From Alicyclobacillus herbarius DSM 13609 (GTDB lineage: Bacteria > Bacillota > Bacilli > Alicyclobacillales > Alicyclobacillaceae): 64,000 nt of DNA. A program made the translations under genes and the position numbers. Where the stretch lies: positions 124,001 to 188,000 of the forward strand of contig NZ_AUMH01000001.1 in NCBI RefSeq assembly GCF_000430585.1. The letters run 5' to 3'. Positions 38,211-47,602 of this stretch are shown here, in pieces (the first letter of the stretch is position 1; each line of letters starts with the position of its first letter). A model generated the notes under the pieces. That model had not been told where the DNA came from, made no database searches, and saw only the letters and a list, made by a program, of their open reading frames with translations.

Positions 38211-38660
38211 ATGCGTGCAGTCGTACAACGATCCGGACCGGCCACGGTTCAGGTTGATGAGGAGGTGGTGGGGCGGATTGACCATGGTCTCGTGGTCCTT
38301 TTGGGCGTGGGCGTCGAGGACGAGGACGAAGACGCCGCGTATTTGGCAGAAAAGGTGGCTCATCTGCGCATTTTTGAAGACGCCGATGGCAAGATGAACC
38401 TCGATGTTCAGACGGTGGGGGGCCAGGTGCTATCCGTCTCTCAGTTCACGCTCTATGGGGATGTGCGCAAGGGCCGTCGCCCCAACTATATGGCGGCCGC
38501 GCCTCCGGACAAGGCGCTACGATTGTACGAAGCGTTCAACGCAGAGCTGCGCCGTTTCGGGCTGCACGTGGAAACCGGCCGATTTGGTGCAATGATGCAG
38601 GTGTCCTTGGTGAACGACGGGCCGGTGACGATCTTGTTGGACAGTCGGCGCGGTTTTTAA
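38211..38660 (+). CDS. dtd: D-aminoacyl-tRNA deacylase
   Basis: 149 residues. It removes D-amino acids from mischarged tRNA. The starting [16 protein letters not shown], the active-site strand [15 protein letters not shown], and the C-terminal [10 protein letters not shown] with the Gly-Pro-containing cross-subunit region are present. AGGGAGG lies a few bases before the ATG at 38211; in-frame codons further upstream lack a site. It follows relA as in Bacillus. Confidence 0.95.
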   Translation: MRAVVQRSGPATVQVDEEVVGRIDHGLVVLLGVGVEDEDEDAAYLAEKVAHLRIFEDADGKMNLDVQTVGGQVLSVSQFTLYGDVRKGRRPNYMAAAPPDKALRLYEAFNAELRRFGLHVETGRFGAMMQVSLVNDGPVTILLDSRRGF

Positions 38661-38754
38661 ACTCGGCTGCGATGGAAAGGGCACCGTCGAAAGCGGGAAT
38701 TGGAGAGGCCAATGGCAACGCGTAATGTTCGGGAGCAATCGAGGGGGTGGAACC

Positions 38755-39390
38755 ATGCGCGTGGATGTGTTTGTCGTCAGCCCGTTTGGGTCCAATTGTT
38801 ATGTGTTGGCCGCCGACGACCGGGCAGGGGCCGAAGCGGTGATTATCGATCCGGGGGACACCGCGCTCGAACCCGTCTTCACCCACATTGACAAGCGGGG
38901 GTGGCGTGTGACGGCGGTATGGAACACGCACGCACACATTGACCATGTGCTCGGTGTGGACGCGGTCCGGCACCGCTACGGTGTCCCGGCGTTTGTGCAT
39001 GCGGCGGATCAGCCACTCTGGGAGGCCGTGCCCGAATACGCGCGGCTGTGGTTGGGCCAGTCGGCGGCTGCCCTTGCCCCGCCCGACGGATTTTTTGCGG
39101 ACGGAGACACGGTGTCCGTAGGCGGAAGGAAGTTTACCGTCTGGCACACACCGGGTCACTCGCCGGGCAGTGTATGTTTGGTCGGCAACGACTTTGTACT
39201 GACTGGCGACACCCTGTTCGCCGGCAGTATCGGCCGCACGGACCTGCCACTCTCGGATGCGGACGAAATGACCAATTCATTGCGCCGACTGTTAGAGCTG
39301 GACGATTCCCTGGTCCTCTATCCCGGCCACATGCAGGCGACGACGATGGGGAAGGAGCGAAAGACGAATCCGTTCCTGCGTTCTCTCTAA
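38755..39390 (+). CDS. Metallo-beta-lactamase-fold hydrolase (glyoxalase II-like)
   Basis: 211 residues. The metal motif THAHIDH is at 58-64, followed by WHTPGHSPGSVCL, LTGDTLF and a final YPGH. These are the ligands of a binuclear zinc or iron site. The family (YqgX-like) is annotated as hydroxyacylglutathione hydrolase, but many Bacilli members act on other thiol esters. The start at 38755 follows GGGGGTGG. Last gene of the secD block. Confidence 0.9.
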   Translation: MRVDVFVVSPFGSNCYVLAADDRAGAEAVIIDPGDTALEPVFTHIDKRGWRVTAVWNTHAHIDHVLGVDAVRHRYGVPAFVHAADQPLWEAVPEYARLWLGQSAAALAPPDGFFADGDTVSVGGRKFTVWHTPGHSPGSVCLVGNDFVLTGDTLFAGSIGRTDLPLSDADEMTNSLRRLLELDDSLVLYPGHMQATTMGKERKTNPFLRSL

Positions 39391-39450
39391 CCCCTTTTCG
39401 GAAATCCATCTAAGGGATTGCCCCGCACGCGGACAAGCACTTTCTGGCGC

Positions 39451-39478
39451 GGGCGCTGGGCGGAATGCCCCAGCGCCC
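39451..39478. terminator. Strong GC hairpin between convergent genes
   Basis: GGGCGCTGGG (39451-39460) and CCCAGCGCCC (39469-39478) form a perfect 10-bp stem with an eight-base loop. It has no T-run on either strand but lies between the convergent hydrolase and ktrA genes. Confidence 0.5.
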
Positions 39479-39508
39479 AAGGGACGTGCCATAGGGTTGG
39501 CTCTGGTT

Positions 39509-40234
39509 TCACTTGCTGTTTTCGGCCAGTTTTGCGACGGTATGCAGTGATTCGGAAGAACCCAGCAACAGGAGCTTGTCGTCCGGTTCAATCACGTCCT
39601 GGGCGGAGACGGGAAAAAGGGTCTCGCGTCCCCGGATAATCAGCACCACCTGAACCCCGAAACGCCGCGGCAAGTTCAATTCCTCAAGGGACTTATGAAG
39701 TAGCTCGCCCCCGGCGGTTACCTCCATCATGAAGACCTCTTCATACAGTTCGAACATCTCCAGAACGGCGGAACGGGTTAACATCCGCGCGATACGCACA
39801 CCCGAATCATGTTCCGGATACACCACCATGTCTGCGCCCAACCGCTCCAGGATCTTGCCGTGGGTGGGGTGTGTCGCCTTGGCTACCACGTAGAGGCCGA
39901 AGTCTTTACAATTGATGGTGGCATGGTTGGAACTTGTCTCGTTATCGCCGATGGCGACAATGACGGCGTCGACATCTTTAAATCCGGCTTCTGCGAGGAA
40001 GTCACTATCCTCCGCGTTGCCAATCGCGGTGTGACATAACGGGGCCAATTGCTCGAGACAGCTCGGGTCGCGGTCAACGATGAGCACGTTATGACCGTGC
40101 CGTAGCAGCTCTTGAGCAGCACCCGTGCCAAAGCGGCCAGCACCAATAATGCCGATGGTTTTCGGTTGACGGCGACTCGTCCCATTGAGAAAGCGACCAG
40201 GTCCAATTCCCGTCAAGCCACGGTTTTTTGCCAT
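39509..40234 (-). CDS. ktrA: KtrA-type potassium channel regulatory subunit
   Basis: 241 residues: RCK-N Rossmann domain with IGIIGAGRFGTG near residue 28 and the acidic VDRD at the end of strand 2, then an RCK-C domain (RRFGVQVVLIIRG). KtrA rings bind nucleotides (ATP/ADP, and c-di-AMP in the RCK-C of known members) and gate KtrB. It follows ktrB after 12 bp on the same strand. Residues 1-24 form a basic extension not usual in KtrA. Confidence 0.88.
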   Translation of the reverse strand: MAKNRGLTGIGPGRFLNGTSRRQPKTIGIIGAGRFGTGAAQELLRHGHNVLIVDRDPSCLEQLAPLCHTAIGNAEDSDFLAEAGFKDVDAVIVAIGDNETSSNHATINCKDFGLYVVAKATHPTHGKILERLGADMVVYPEHDSGVRIARMLTRSAVLEMFELYEEVFMMEVTAGGELLHKSLEELNLPRRFGVQVVLIIRGRETLFPVSAQDVIEPDDKLLLLGSSESLHTVAKLAENSK

Positions 40235-40246
40235 GACGAACTACCC

Positions 40247-41560
40247 CTATCCGATGAAGATCTTTTCTGGAACGTGTCTGGCTTTGGACTGCGCCTGCTG
40301 AGTGATACTGAGCAGGAACGTGAAGATGCCGATACGTCCGATGTACATCGTAAAGATTATCACCCATTTCATCGGCGTGCCAATCACCCCGGTGATGCCC
40401 GTGCTCAGTCCGACGGTACCGAAGGCGGAGACTTCCTCAAACAGGACCTTCATCAACGGGATGTCCGGTTCCAGCGCGGCATCCACCAGTGTGCAGCCCA
40501 TGACAACCCCCATCGACAACAAGAAGATCACCAGCGAGCGATGGGCAATCTCAAACGGAATGGAGCGTTCCCCGACGACAATCTCCGGATTGCCGCGGAT
40601 GGTTGCGATGGCGGTCTTCATCAGGGTGTAGAACGTTGTCGTCTTAATCCCACCGCCGGTGGAACCGGGCGAAGCCCCGATGAACATGAGGATGGTCATG
40701 ATAAACCAGGTCACTTCCCGCATGGACCCGACCGGAATGGTATCAAACCCGGCGGTGCGCGTGCTGACGGACATAAACCAGGCGTTCAAGACTTTGCTCG
40801 GCCAGGACAGCTCCCGCATAGAGGCGTTTGCTTCAAAGGCGAAGATGAGCATCGTGCCCACCACGAGCAGGATGGCCGTCATGAGCAGGACGATCCGTGT
40901 GTGTAACGACAGCTTGCGGCGTACGGGATACGAGTACAGTTCCGCCAGCACGACGAAACCAAGCCCGCCGAGGATGATAAGAACACTGGTCAGCAGGACG
41001 ACGAACGCGTCATTATGAAACCCTTCGAGGTTGTTGCTCCAGATGTCGAATCCGGCGTTGTTAAAGGCGGAGATGCAGTGAAACACAGCGATACCCACGG
41101 CTCTCACCCAAGCGTAGCCATAGACGAAGTGCAGGTATAGGGCGAGCAATAGGCTGGCCACGCCTTCGATGGTAAAACTGTAGTAAAGAATGTTCTTAAA
41201 CAGGCGGACCACGCCGACCAGTCCGAAGTTTCGGTCCTGTGCCATCAAGACCCGGGTCCCAAAGGGGATTTTCCGACCCATGAGCAGATAGATGGTGGTG
41301 GTAATAAGGGTGATACCTGCGCCGCCGACTTGTATCCACAGTGCGATGACGGCGTCGCCAAAGGGAGTCCAGGCCGTTGCCGTGTTGACGGTATTCAGCC
41401 CCGTGACGTAGCAAGCGCTGGCTGCGGTAAACACGGCGTCTGTAAAACTCACGCCTACGCGGCGCGAGATGGGCAGTAGCAGCACAATCGCGCCCAGTAA
41501 AGCAAATCCGGCGTAGCTGAGCGCAATCCGCTGGGTGGGGCTGAAGCGTGGCAACTTCAC
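40247..41560 (-). CDS. ktrB: KtrB/Trk-type potassium transporter membrane subunit
   Basis: 437 residues with four M1-P-M2 repeats. Selectivity-filter-like segments are ACYVTGLNTV, SAFNNAGFD, STRTAGFDT and FGTVGLSTG. It imports K+ (with Na+ dependence in known Ktr systems) together with KtrA. The GTG start follows AAGGAGGAAG. The gene lies 74 bp downstream of the cheB-like gene in the same direction. Confidence 0.92.
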   Translation of the reverse strand: MKLPRFSPTQRIALSYAGFALLGAIVLLLPISRRVGVSFTDAVFTAASACYVTGLNTVNTATAWTPFGDAVIALWIQVGGAGITLITTTIYLLMGRKIPFGTRVLMAQDRNFGLVGVVRLFKNILYYSFTIEGVASLLLALYLHFVYGYAWVRAVGIAVFHCISAFNNAGFDIWSNNLEGFHNDAFVVLLTSVLIILGGLGFVVLAELYSYPVRRKLSLHTRIVLLMTAILLVVGTMLIFAFEANASMRELSWPSKVLNAWFMSVSTRTAGFDTIPVGSMREVTWFIMTILMFIGASPGSTGGGIKTTTFYTLMKTAIATIRGNPEIVVGERSIPFEIAHRSLVIFLLSMGVVMGCTLVDAALEPDIPLMKVLFEEVSAFGTVGLSTGITGVIGTPMKWVIIFTMYIGRIGIFTFLLSITQQAQSKARHVPEKIFIG

Positions 41561-41634
41561 TGGGCTTCCTCCTTGTTCACGTTTCGTTGCGCTGGCCGCG
41601 TTTCATTCGGGCGCTGTCGCTAGGTGGGAAGGCC

Positions 41635-42246
41635 TCAATTGTGGCGGCACTGTTCGATGTGATCTGCGATGGCCTCTAGTGGTACCTGCGCGTCTGCCAG
41701 ACCAGCCTGCCAGACGGATCTTGGCATACCGTAGATCACGCAGCTCTCCGGCGCTTCGACAATCACGTAACCGCCGCCGGTTTTCACCTGCCGACAGCCT
41801 TCGGTTCCGTCTCGTCCCATGCCGGTGAGAATGACCGCTAATAACCGTTGTTGGTAAATCGGGACCAACGACTCTAGGGTGACATCGATGCAAGGTCGGT
41901 ATAAGTATACCCCGGGTGCCTCGTCAATGTGGAAGCGAATGGACGTGTCTGCCTGCAGACGAGTCTGAAACCCGGCTGGAGCGATGTAGATGCGGCCGGG
42001 AGTCACCTCTTCTCCGTGCTTGGCCTCTGAAACCGGCAGGGGACAGAGGCGATTAAGGTGGTCTGCGAGCGTCACCGTAAATCCTTTCGTCATGTGCTGA
42101 CAGACCAAAATCGGGGCCGGAAAGTCCGGGCCAAATCGGGGGAGCAGCCGTGCGAGCGCAGCTGGGCCTCCGGTCGACGCGCCAATGAGCAAAAACCCGG
42201 GCCAGTTGTCGGGGAATGGTCCTGCCGCCAAACCTTTCGTCGTCAC
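41635..42246 (-). CDS. CheB-type methylesterase lacking the receiver domain
   Basis: 203 residues comprising only the CheB catalytic domain. The triad is visible as Ser in GASTGGP (near residue 26), His in CQHMTKGF, and Asp in LTGMGRDGTEG. It should demethylate or deamidate chemoreceptor glutamates. Normal CheB carries an N-terminal REC domain for CheA phosphorylation; here there is none and no room for one. The GTG at 42246 has GAGGG eight bases upstream. Divergent from the receptor operon, with about 400 bp between. Confidence 0.85.
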   Translation of the reverse strand: MTTKGLAAGPFPDNWPGFLLIGASTGGPAALARLLPRFGPDFPAPILVCQHMTKGFTVTLADHLNRLCPLPVSEAKHGEEVTPGRIYIAPAGFQTRLQADTSIRFHIDEAPGVYLYRPCIDVTLESLVPIYQQRLLAVILTGMGRDGTEGCRQVKTGGGYVIVEAPESCVIYGMPRSVWQAGLADAQVPLEAIADHIEQCRHN

Positions 42247-42431
42247 TCGAACAACCCTCACTTGTCATAACGTTCCTGTCTACTATACCTGGCACTCGAC
42301 CGAGGGGGAAACCACCTCTCCACAGCGTGTGGCTTATTGTCGGGATTTGTTGGTTGTGATACCATGAATGCAATACATGGTCCAAGCCTTTCCGGGCATG
42401 GAACTCTTGCATTCCTCTTCAAAACTTGATT

Positions 42432-42536
42432 CGGCAGCGTAAAAGGGCAAACCAGTGGAAACGCTGGGACGCAAAACTACGGGTCTACGGGTCTGGCTGG
42501 TCTTTGCAAGCTCGACCTAGGATCGCCGGGGTGCCG
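42432..42536 (+). promoter_or_regulatory. c-di-GMP-I riboswitch (GEMM) upstream of the chemoreceptor operon
   Basis: The sequence shows the GEMM core: GGGCAAACC (42445-42453), a GGAAAC tetraloop hairpin (CCAG to CTGG), GGGACGCAAAACTACGGG, then CCTAGGATCGCCGGGGTGCC. The closing helix is CGGCA (42432-42436) with TGCCG (42532-42536). Residues conserved for c-di-GMP binding and the tetraloop docking are present. A strong terminator starts eight bases downstream. GGGTGCC (42529-42535) could instead pair with the left terminator arm as an antiterminator, so ligand binding would favour termination. That direction is an inference. Confidence 0.92.
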
Positions 42537-42544
42537 TTGCAGTC

Positions 42545-42572
42545 GGGCAGCCCGTGCGGGCTGCCCTTTTTT
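42545..42572 (+). terminator. Riboswitch-controlled intrinsic terminator
   Basis: GGGCAGCCC (42545-42553) pairs perfectly with GGGCTGCCC (42558-42566), followed by six T. It is the expression platform of the c-di-GMP riboswitch. Confidence 0.95.
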
Positions 42573-42648
42573 CGCGGCACCGATAGAAAACAGTCGTACA
42601 TCGCACATCGAGGCTGCAATCTGTAGAGAGGTAAGGGTGTGTTCGTGA

Positions 42649-44658
42649 GTGGAAAAGGTAACCAGTGTTCGCTTTCGTTTGCCGTCGGTAGGCCGCTTCG
42701 GTCGCATTGCATCCGTTAGAATGCGTTTGTTGGTTTCCTTCCTCGTCTTGCTCATCGTACCTGCGCTGGTGATTGGCTGGTTCTCCTTTCAGGCTGCGGA
42801 CCGGCATGTAAAATCGGAAGTCAATTCCTCCGCGATTTCCAACGTCACGTTGTTTGATCAATCCTTGACCACGTTTTTCACCCAGCAGGAAGAAAACATC
42901 ACGTTTCTTGCTAATAACGCGGACGCCATTTTAATTTCGGGCAAGAAAGACGAATTGAATACCGTTCTGCAAGACTTTTATACCTCGCATGACGGGCTGG
43001 TGCTGCGCGCCTTCGTCGCGACGAATAAGGGCTTGTATGTGCAACCGTCCGGGACGCAAAATAACAACTTCAACCCGGTGAACACGGACTGGTATAAAGA
43101 AGCCGCCAGCTCATCTGGCTCCATCGTGATTGGCAATCCAGTCTACGATGCTGCCAGCAGCACCTATGTGATTCCGATTGCCCGTGCGCTCCCCAACGGA
43201 GATGGCGTGATTGGGCTCGAGTTGTTGGCCAATCCCATCACCTCCATGGCGCAACAGGTCAAGATCGGTCAGAGCGGTCACCTGGCGGTCTTGACGAACG
43301 ACCGGGTCGTCATCTCGAATCAGGGAATGCACACCGGTAGTGTGCTGAAGGACGCTGCCTGGAAACCACTCTTTTCCGGTCAGACCGGGCAGTTTGACGT
43401 GCGGACGAATGGATCGTCCGAGCACATCGAGTATGAGACCAACAAGTTGACGGGTTGGAAAGAGGCCGCTGTCATTCTCCCGCGGGAATACACAGCGGCA
43501 GCGGCCCCCATCCGGAGTATTACTATATTGGTTATTGTCATTACGCTCATCGTTGGTTTAATTCTCATGTTCTTCGTTGTTCGGTCGATTACTGAGCCGC
43601 TCTCGGAGCTGATGCGGGCCGCAGAGGACATAGGCAAGGGAGACCTGACCCAGCGTATCCCGGTTGGCGGCCGGGACGAATTGGGCCGTTTGGCGGAGAC
43701 GTTCAATGAAATGTCGAAGTCGCTGCGGGAGATTATCCACGAGGTCAGTGAAACCGCTGGGCAGGTCTCAGCCTCGGCGGAAGAGCTGAGTGCCAGTGCG
43801 GAGGAGAACAGCCGCGCGACGGAACAAGTGACGCTGACGGTTCAGGAGACGGCCGCCGGGATGGAGCGGCAGGCGCAGATTGTGGAGGATGCGCGCGGAC
43901 AAGTTGCGCATATGGTGGGCGAAATGCAGCGCGTGCGGGACGCCTCTGAACAGGTGGCGCATGCAGCTCAGGATGCCTCCCTCGTGGCCTCGCGCGGACG
44001 CGCAGACCTCGAATCGGTGATTGCCCAAATGCGTGCCATCGAAGACCGGGTCCATCAACTGGCCGACGTGATTCAAGGGCTGGGCGACCGCTCCCGTGAG
44101 ATTGGCGAGATTGTCGAAGTCATTACGGGGATTGCGGATCAAACCAACCTCCTGGCTTTGAACGCGGCCATTGAAGCCGCGCGAGCCGGGGAGATGGGCC
44201 GGGGCTTTGCGGTGGTTGCGGATGAAGTGCGCAAACTGGCGGAAGAGTCCACGGCTTCCGCGAAACAAATCGTGATGCGGATTGAAGCGATTCAGGCCGA
44301 AACCGAGAACGCCGCTCACTCTATGGCAGAGAGCGTGGAGGCGGTTGGGCAGGGCGTTCAGCGCGCCAGCCGGGCAAACGCGTCGTTTCAGCAGATTCTC
44401 CAGGCGGTCGGTGACGTGGCAGCCCAGATACAGGCCGTTTCGGCGGCGGTCGGACAAATGGCTGAGCACACCGAACGCTTCCAGGATGGCATGGACGGTG
44501 TTGCGAACGTGACGGAAACCACTTCTGCCGGCATGCAGACGGTGGCTGCATCAGCCGAGGAACAGTTAGCCTCGATGGAGGAGATTACGGCTTCGGCAGG
44601 GGCGCTGAGTGAGATGGCCGAACAGTTGCAGAAGCGGATTGGCCATTTCCGTGTCTGA
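42649..44658 (+). CDS. Methyl-accepting chemotaxis protein (dCache, HAMP, MCP signalling domain)
   Basis: 669 residues. Membrane helices lie at about 24-46 and 290-312. The extracellular part between them is a double-Cache sensor containing [23 protein letters not shown] covers about 313-365, and a long cytoplasmic helical hairpin has the conserved tip [20 protein letters not shown] (near residue 490). The Arg that amino-acid-binding dCache domains carry just before the WY motif is not seen, so the ligand is unknown. The GTG start follows AGAGAGGTAAGGG. First gene after the riboswitch. Confidence 0.93.
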   Translation: MEKVTSVRFRLPSVGRFGRIASVRMRLLVSFLVLLIVPALVIGWFSFQAADRHVKSEVNSSAISNVTLFDQSLTTFFTQQEENITFLANNADAILISGKKDELNTVLQDFYTSHDGLVLRAFVATNKGLYVQPSGTQNNNFNPVNTDWYKEAASSSGSIVIGNPVYDAASSTYVIPIARALPNGDGVIGLELLANPITSMAQQVKIGQSGHLAVLTNDRVVISNQGMHTGSVLKDAAWKPLFSGQTGQFDVRTNGSSEHIEYETNKLTGWKEAAVILPREYTAAAAPIRSITILVIVITLIVGLILMFFVVRSITEPLSELMRAAEDIGKGDLTQRIPVGGRDELGRLAETFNEMSKSLREIIHEVSETAGQVSASAEELSASAEENSRATEQVTLTVQETAAGMERQAQIVEDARGQVAHMVGEMQRVRDASEQVAHAAQDASLVASRGRADLESVIAQMRAIEDRVHQLADVIQGLGDRSREIGEIVEVITGIADQTNLLALNAAIEAARAGEMGRGFAVVADEVRKLAEESTASAKQIVMRIEAIQAETENAAHSMAESVEAVGQGVQRASRANASFQQILQAVGDVAAQIQAVSAAVGQMAEHTERFQDGMDGVANVTETTSAGMQTVAASAEEQLASMEEITASAGALSEMAEQLQKRIGHFRV

Positions 44659-44724
44659 GGTGATTTGGCGGGTAGCTACAGACGGCCCGTCACGGGCCAA
44701 CCTGGACCAGGGGGCATGAAACAC

Positions 44725-46773
44725 ATGGACACCAGCCAATACATCCAACTCTTCCTGGAGGAGGCACAGGAGCACCTGCAATCGCTGGCGGACAGCCTGC
44801 TCGAACTGGAGCGGGATGAACAAAATACGGACATTATTCAACGGATGTTCCGATCCGCCCATACGCTGAAGGGTATGGCCGCGAGCATGGGGTTCGAACA
44901 AATGGCTCACTTGACGCACGAGATGGAGGACGGACTGGACGGGGTTCGATCCGGACGCGTCGCGATTTCCGGCGCGCTGATAGACGCGCTGTTTGCCTGC
45001 GTCGATGCATTAGAAGCGTGCGTGCAGGCCGTGATGGACGAGGGTACGGACACACAGGTCGAGATTGCCGGGGTAAGCGAACAGCTGGCGGCTGCGTTGA
45101 GCGCGGCTACGAGCATCGAATCTGGGGAAATTGCCAGCACAAAATCCGCGGAACAAGCTGCAAAGTCTGGCCTTTTGGTGCGTGTGGAGTTTACGAAGGA
45201 CTGCACGATGCCGGCCGTGCGCGCGTTTATGGTGCATCAAGCGCTCGAAGGGACGGTGGTCATCACGTGCACCGACCCACCGATGGATCGGGTGATGGCC
45301 GGAGAGTGTGGAGGGGTGTTCACCCTTGGCCTCGAATCCGGAGATGAAGACGCCATCCGCGCTGCCCTGGCAGGGGTTGCTGAGATTGAGCAGGTGACGC
45401 TTATCCAACACGGACAGCCTGAAATTCGAGAGGCTCCGACCGCAGGTCCCGCGCCGGAAAGCCAGCCGCGTGACCCGTCACGGTCCTTGCCGCAAGCGGA
45501 TCGGCCGACAGAGCCGAAGCGCCCCGCACAGGGCACGTCCAGCGGATCGCAGAGCGGTTTGGCTGGGACCCGCGCGGGGCGTGGCCAGGGCTCGATACGG
45601 GTCGACCTGGCGCGCTTGGACGACGTTATGAATCGGTTCAGTGAGATTGTGATGGATAAAACCCGCTTGCGTCAGTTGGCCGCACAGCGCCGCGATGCGG
45701 AATTGTCCGAGGCGGTGCACCATTTTGAGCGCGTATGTGACGACTTGCAGGCATTGTTGTTGCGGATTCGCATGCTGCCTGTCGAGACGGTGTTTCAGCG
45801 CTTCCCGCGCATGGTCCGAGACCTTGCCAAATCGCTGGGCAAGCGGGTCGACCTGCACTTGGAAGGGCAGGAGACGGAGCTGGACCGTACAATCATGGAC
45901 GAAGTCGGGGATTCTCTGGTGCACCTTATTCGCAACGCGATGGACCACGGATTGGAAACCCCGGAAGAGCGATTGCAGGCGGGGAAACCGGAGGTCGGTA
46001 CGCTGCGGCTCTCCGCTTACCAGCGTGGAGACGACGTCTTCATCGAGGTGGCCGACGATGGCCGTGGCCTCGACCGGGTAAAGATCGCGAATAAGGCGGT
46101 GGAACGAGGACTCATCGATCCGGACCGGGTGGCTGAACTCTCGGACGAAGCGGTTTACGGGTTTTTGTTCGTATCGGGATTCAGCACGGCTGAGCGGGTA
46201 TCTGACATCTCGGGCCGCGGCGTTGGCTTGGATGCTGTACGAGATACCATCGCCGGCCTCGGCGGGGAGGTCCAGGTGCGGTCCACGCCGGGAAAAGGGA
46301 CAACCTTCATCCTCCGTATGCCTCTGACCTTATCGATCATCCAAGCTATGCTCATTCGTGTAGGGGATGAGCGGTACGCCGTGCCTATCAGTTCCTTGTT
46401 GCAAATTTATCAGGTGGATGCAGAGCAGATTCGGGAAACGGGAGGGCGGCACTTTATCCAGTTGGATGGGCGGCTCCTGCGTCTGCTCGATACGCGCAAC
46501 TGGATGGGAAACCCCTCTGTGCCAGCGTCCACAGAACCCCTGAATGTGGCCGTGCTTGGCTGGGCGGATCGGTCCGTGGCCGTGATTGTGGATGAATTCC
46601 TCGATACGGAAGAAATTGTGGTGAAACCGTTGGGTGGGTACCTGCAGGGAAGGGTACCTGGGATCTCCGGGGCCGCGATTCTCGGCGACGGGGCGGTTGT
46701 CCTGATTCTGAACGCGGCCGACTGGATAGCCAACTATGGGTCCGGGCAATCTCAAACAATCGATAAAGGGTGA
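44725..46773 (+). CDS. cheA: Chemotaxis histidine kinase CheA
   Basis: 682 residues. HPt domain with phospho-accepting His46 in SAHTLKGMA, a P2-like response-regulator-binding region (about 150-235), a Pro/Ser/Gly linker, a dimerisation domain (from about 290), and an ATPase with LIRNAMDHGLE, ADDGRGLD and GRGVGLDAV. A CheW-like regulatory domain ends the protein. All catalytic boxes are intact. The ATG at 44725 is placed for a GGGGG ten bases upstream. cheW follows after five bases. Confidence 0.95.
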   Translation: MDTSQYIQLFLEEAQEHLQSLADSLLELERDEQNTDIIQRMFRSAHTLKGMAASMGFEQMAHLTHEMEDGLDGVRSGRVAISGALIDALFACVDALEACVQAVMDEGTDTQVEIAGVSEQLAAALSAATSIESGEIASTKSAEQAAKSGLLVRVEFTKDCTMPAVRAFMVHQALEGTVVITCTDPPMDRVMAGECGGVFTLGLESGDEDAIRAALAGVAEIEQVTLIQHGQPEIREAPTAGPAPESQPRDPSRSLPQADRPTEPKRPAQGTSSGSQSGLAGTRAGRGQGSIRVDLARLDDVMNRFSEIVMDKTRLRQLAAQRRDAELSEAVHHFERVCDDLQALLLRIRMLPVETVFQRFPRMVRDLAKSLGKRVDLHLEGQETELDRTIMDEVGDSLVHLIRNAMDHGLETPEERLQAGKPEVGTLRLSAYQRGDDVFIEVADDGRGLDRVKIANKAVERGLIDPDRVAELSDEAVYGFLFVSGFSTAERVSDISGRGVGLDAVRDTIAGLGGEVQVRSTPGKGTTFILRMPLTLSIIQAMLIRVGDERYAVPISSLLQIYQVDAEQIRETGGRHFIQLDGRLLRLLDTRNWMGNPSVPASTEPLNVAVLGWADRSVAVIVDEFLDTEEIVVKPLGGYLQGRVPGISGAAILGDGAVVLILNAADWIANYGSGQSQTIDKG

Positions 46774-46778
46774 GGGAG

Positions 46779-47201
46779 ATGCAGTATATCGTTTGCCGAC
46801 CATTCGGTCAGGCGTACGCGATTCCAATGCAGGCGGTCCGGTCGGTGGAGCGCGTCGGCTCCTTCACCCGGGTCCCGGGAACAAAACCGTGCTGCAAAGG
46901 CCTGATGAACCTGCGGGGTGAGGTGATTCCGGTCATTGACCTAGCCATGTTGCTGAAATTAGGGGAAACCCCAACGGGACCGCAAACCCGAATTATCGTT
47001 CTCGAACGCGCGGAGATTACGGTTGGACTCCTGGCCGAACATGTGCGCGAGGTACTGGAAATCCCGCAAAGCAACCTGGAAGTTCATGAGGCCCGAGCGC
47101 ACCAAGAGGCGGTTCGGGCCATCGCCGACGTGCAGAGAGAACCGGTTGCTGTCTTGGACCTAGAATACCTGTTGAATCCAGAACACGCCCTGGGGGCGTA
47201 A
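46779..47201 (+). CDS. cheW: Chemotaxis coupling protein CheW
   Basis: 140 residues with the two five-stranded barrels of CheW. CCKGLMNLRGEVIPVIDL is the family hallmark, and RIIVLE and EPVAVLDLEYLL follow. It links the receptor to CheA. An in-frame GTG at 46770 overlaps the cheA stop, but the ATG at 46779 is better placed after AAAGGG. No cheY, cheR, cheC or cheD gene follows. Confidence 0.92.
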   Translation: MQYIVCRPFGQAYAIPMQAVRSVERVGSFTRVPGTKPCCKGLMNLRGEVIPVIDLAMLLKLGETPTGPQTRIIVLERAEITVGLLAEHVREVLEIPQSNLEVHEARAHQEAVRAIADVQREPVAVLDLEYLLNPEHALGA

Positions 47202-47277
47202 CGGGCAAACACCATGAGGTCATGCCGACTGCTTCGTGGAATTCGTTTTCGATGACTGAAGTTTCGCCACTCTAGGG

Positions 47278-47469
47278 TTATTGATTCGGCCGTTTTTGCG
47301 GCGACGACGTAGCACCCCCGCCCTCGTAACGAAAGTCGTCGGGGCTCTCCACCGCGACCCAGGGTTCAGAACCCGTCGTTGGCTCGGCCGTGGGGGAGGA
47401 AGGCACCGGTTGCCGGGTCCCGTCTCCTGCGCGGGCCAGCTTGTTTGTGCGTGAAGTTGTGGGACGCAT
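47278..47469 (-). CDS. Small hydrophilic hypothetical protein, 63 residues
   Basis: Not recognised. The ATG at 47469 has AAAGGAGTTGGAG upstream at good spacing, the main support. The product is polar and disordered-looking (Arg/Lys at the start, Pro/Ser/Thr in the middle, and EPWVAVESPDDFRYEGGG near the end). No membrane segment or cysteine. It lies downstream of hemY on the same strand and opposite a terminator probably used by cheW read-through. It may be a small spore protein or not expressed. Confidence 0.35.
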   Translation of the reverse strand: MRPTTSRTNKLARAGDGTRQPVPSSPTAEPTTGSEPWVAVESPDDFRYEGGGATSSPQKRPNQ

Positions 47470-47555
47470 CGCTCCAACTCCTTTTCGGTCAGATGCATGG
47501 TTAGGATGCGCCCCTTGCTTTTTTCTTATCACCGAAAATAGCGCCTGTTGGTTGC

Positions 47556-47593
47556 GGGCGATCCGTGCAAAGAGGCGGATCGCCCAAGTTTTT
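47556..47593 (+). terminator. Intrinsic terminator between cheW and hemY
   Basis: GGGCGATCCG (47556-47565) and CGGATCGCCC (47576-47585) make a perfect 10-bp stem, followed on the plus strand by AAG and five T. It would stop transcripts from the receptor-cheA-cheW operon before they run antisense into hemY, and the stem could also serve the minus strand. Confidence 0.8.
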
Positions 47594-47602
47594 ACCAAAC
47601 GT

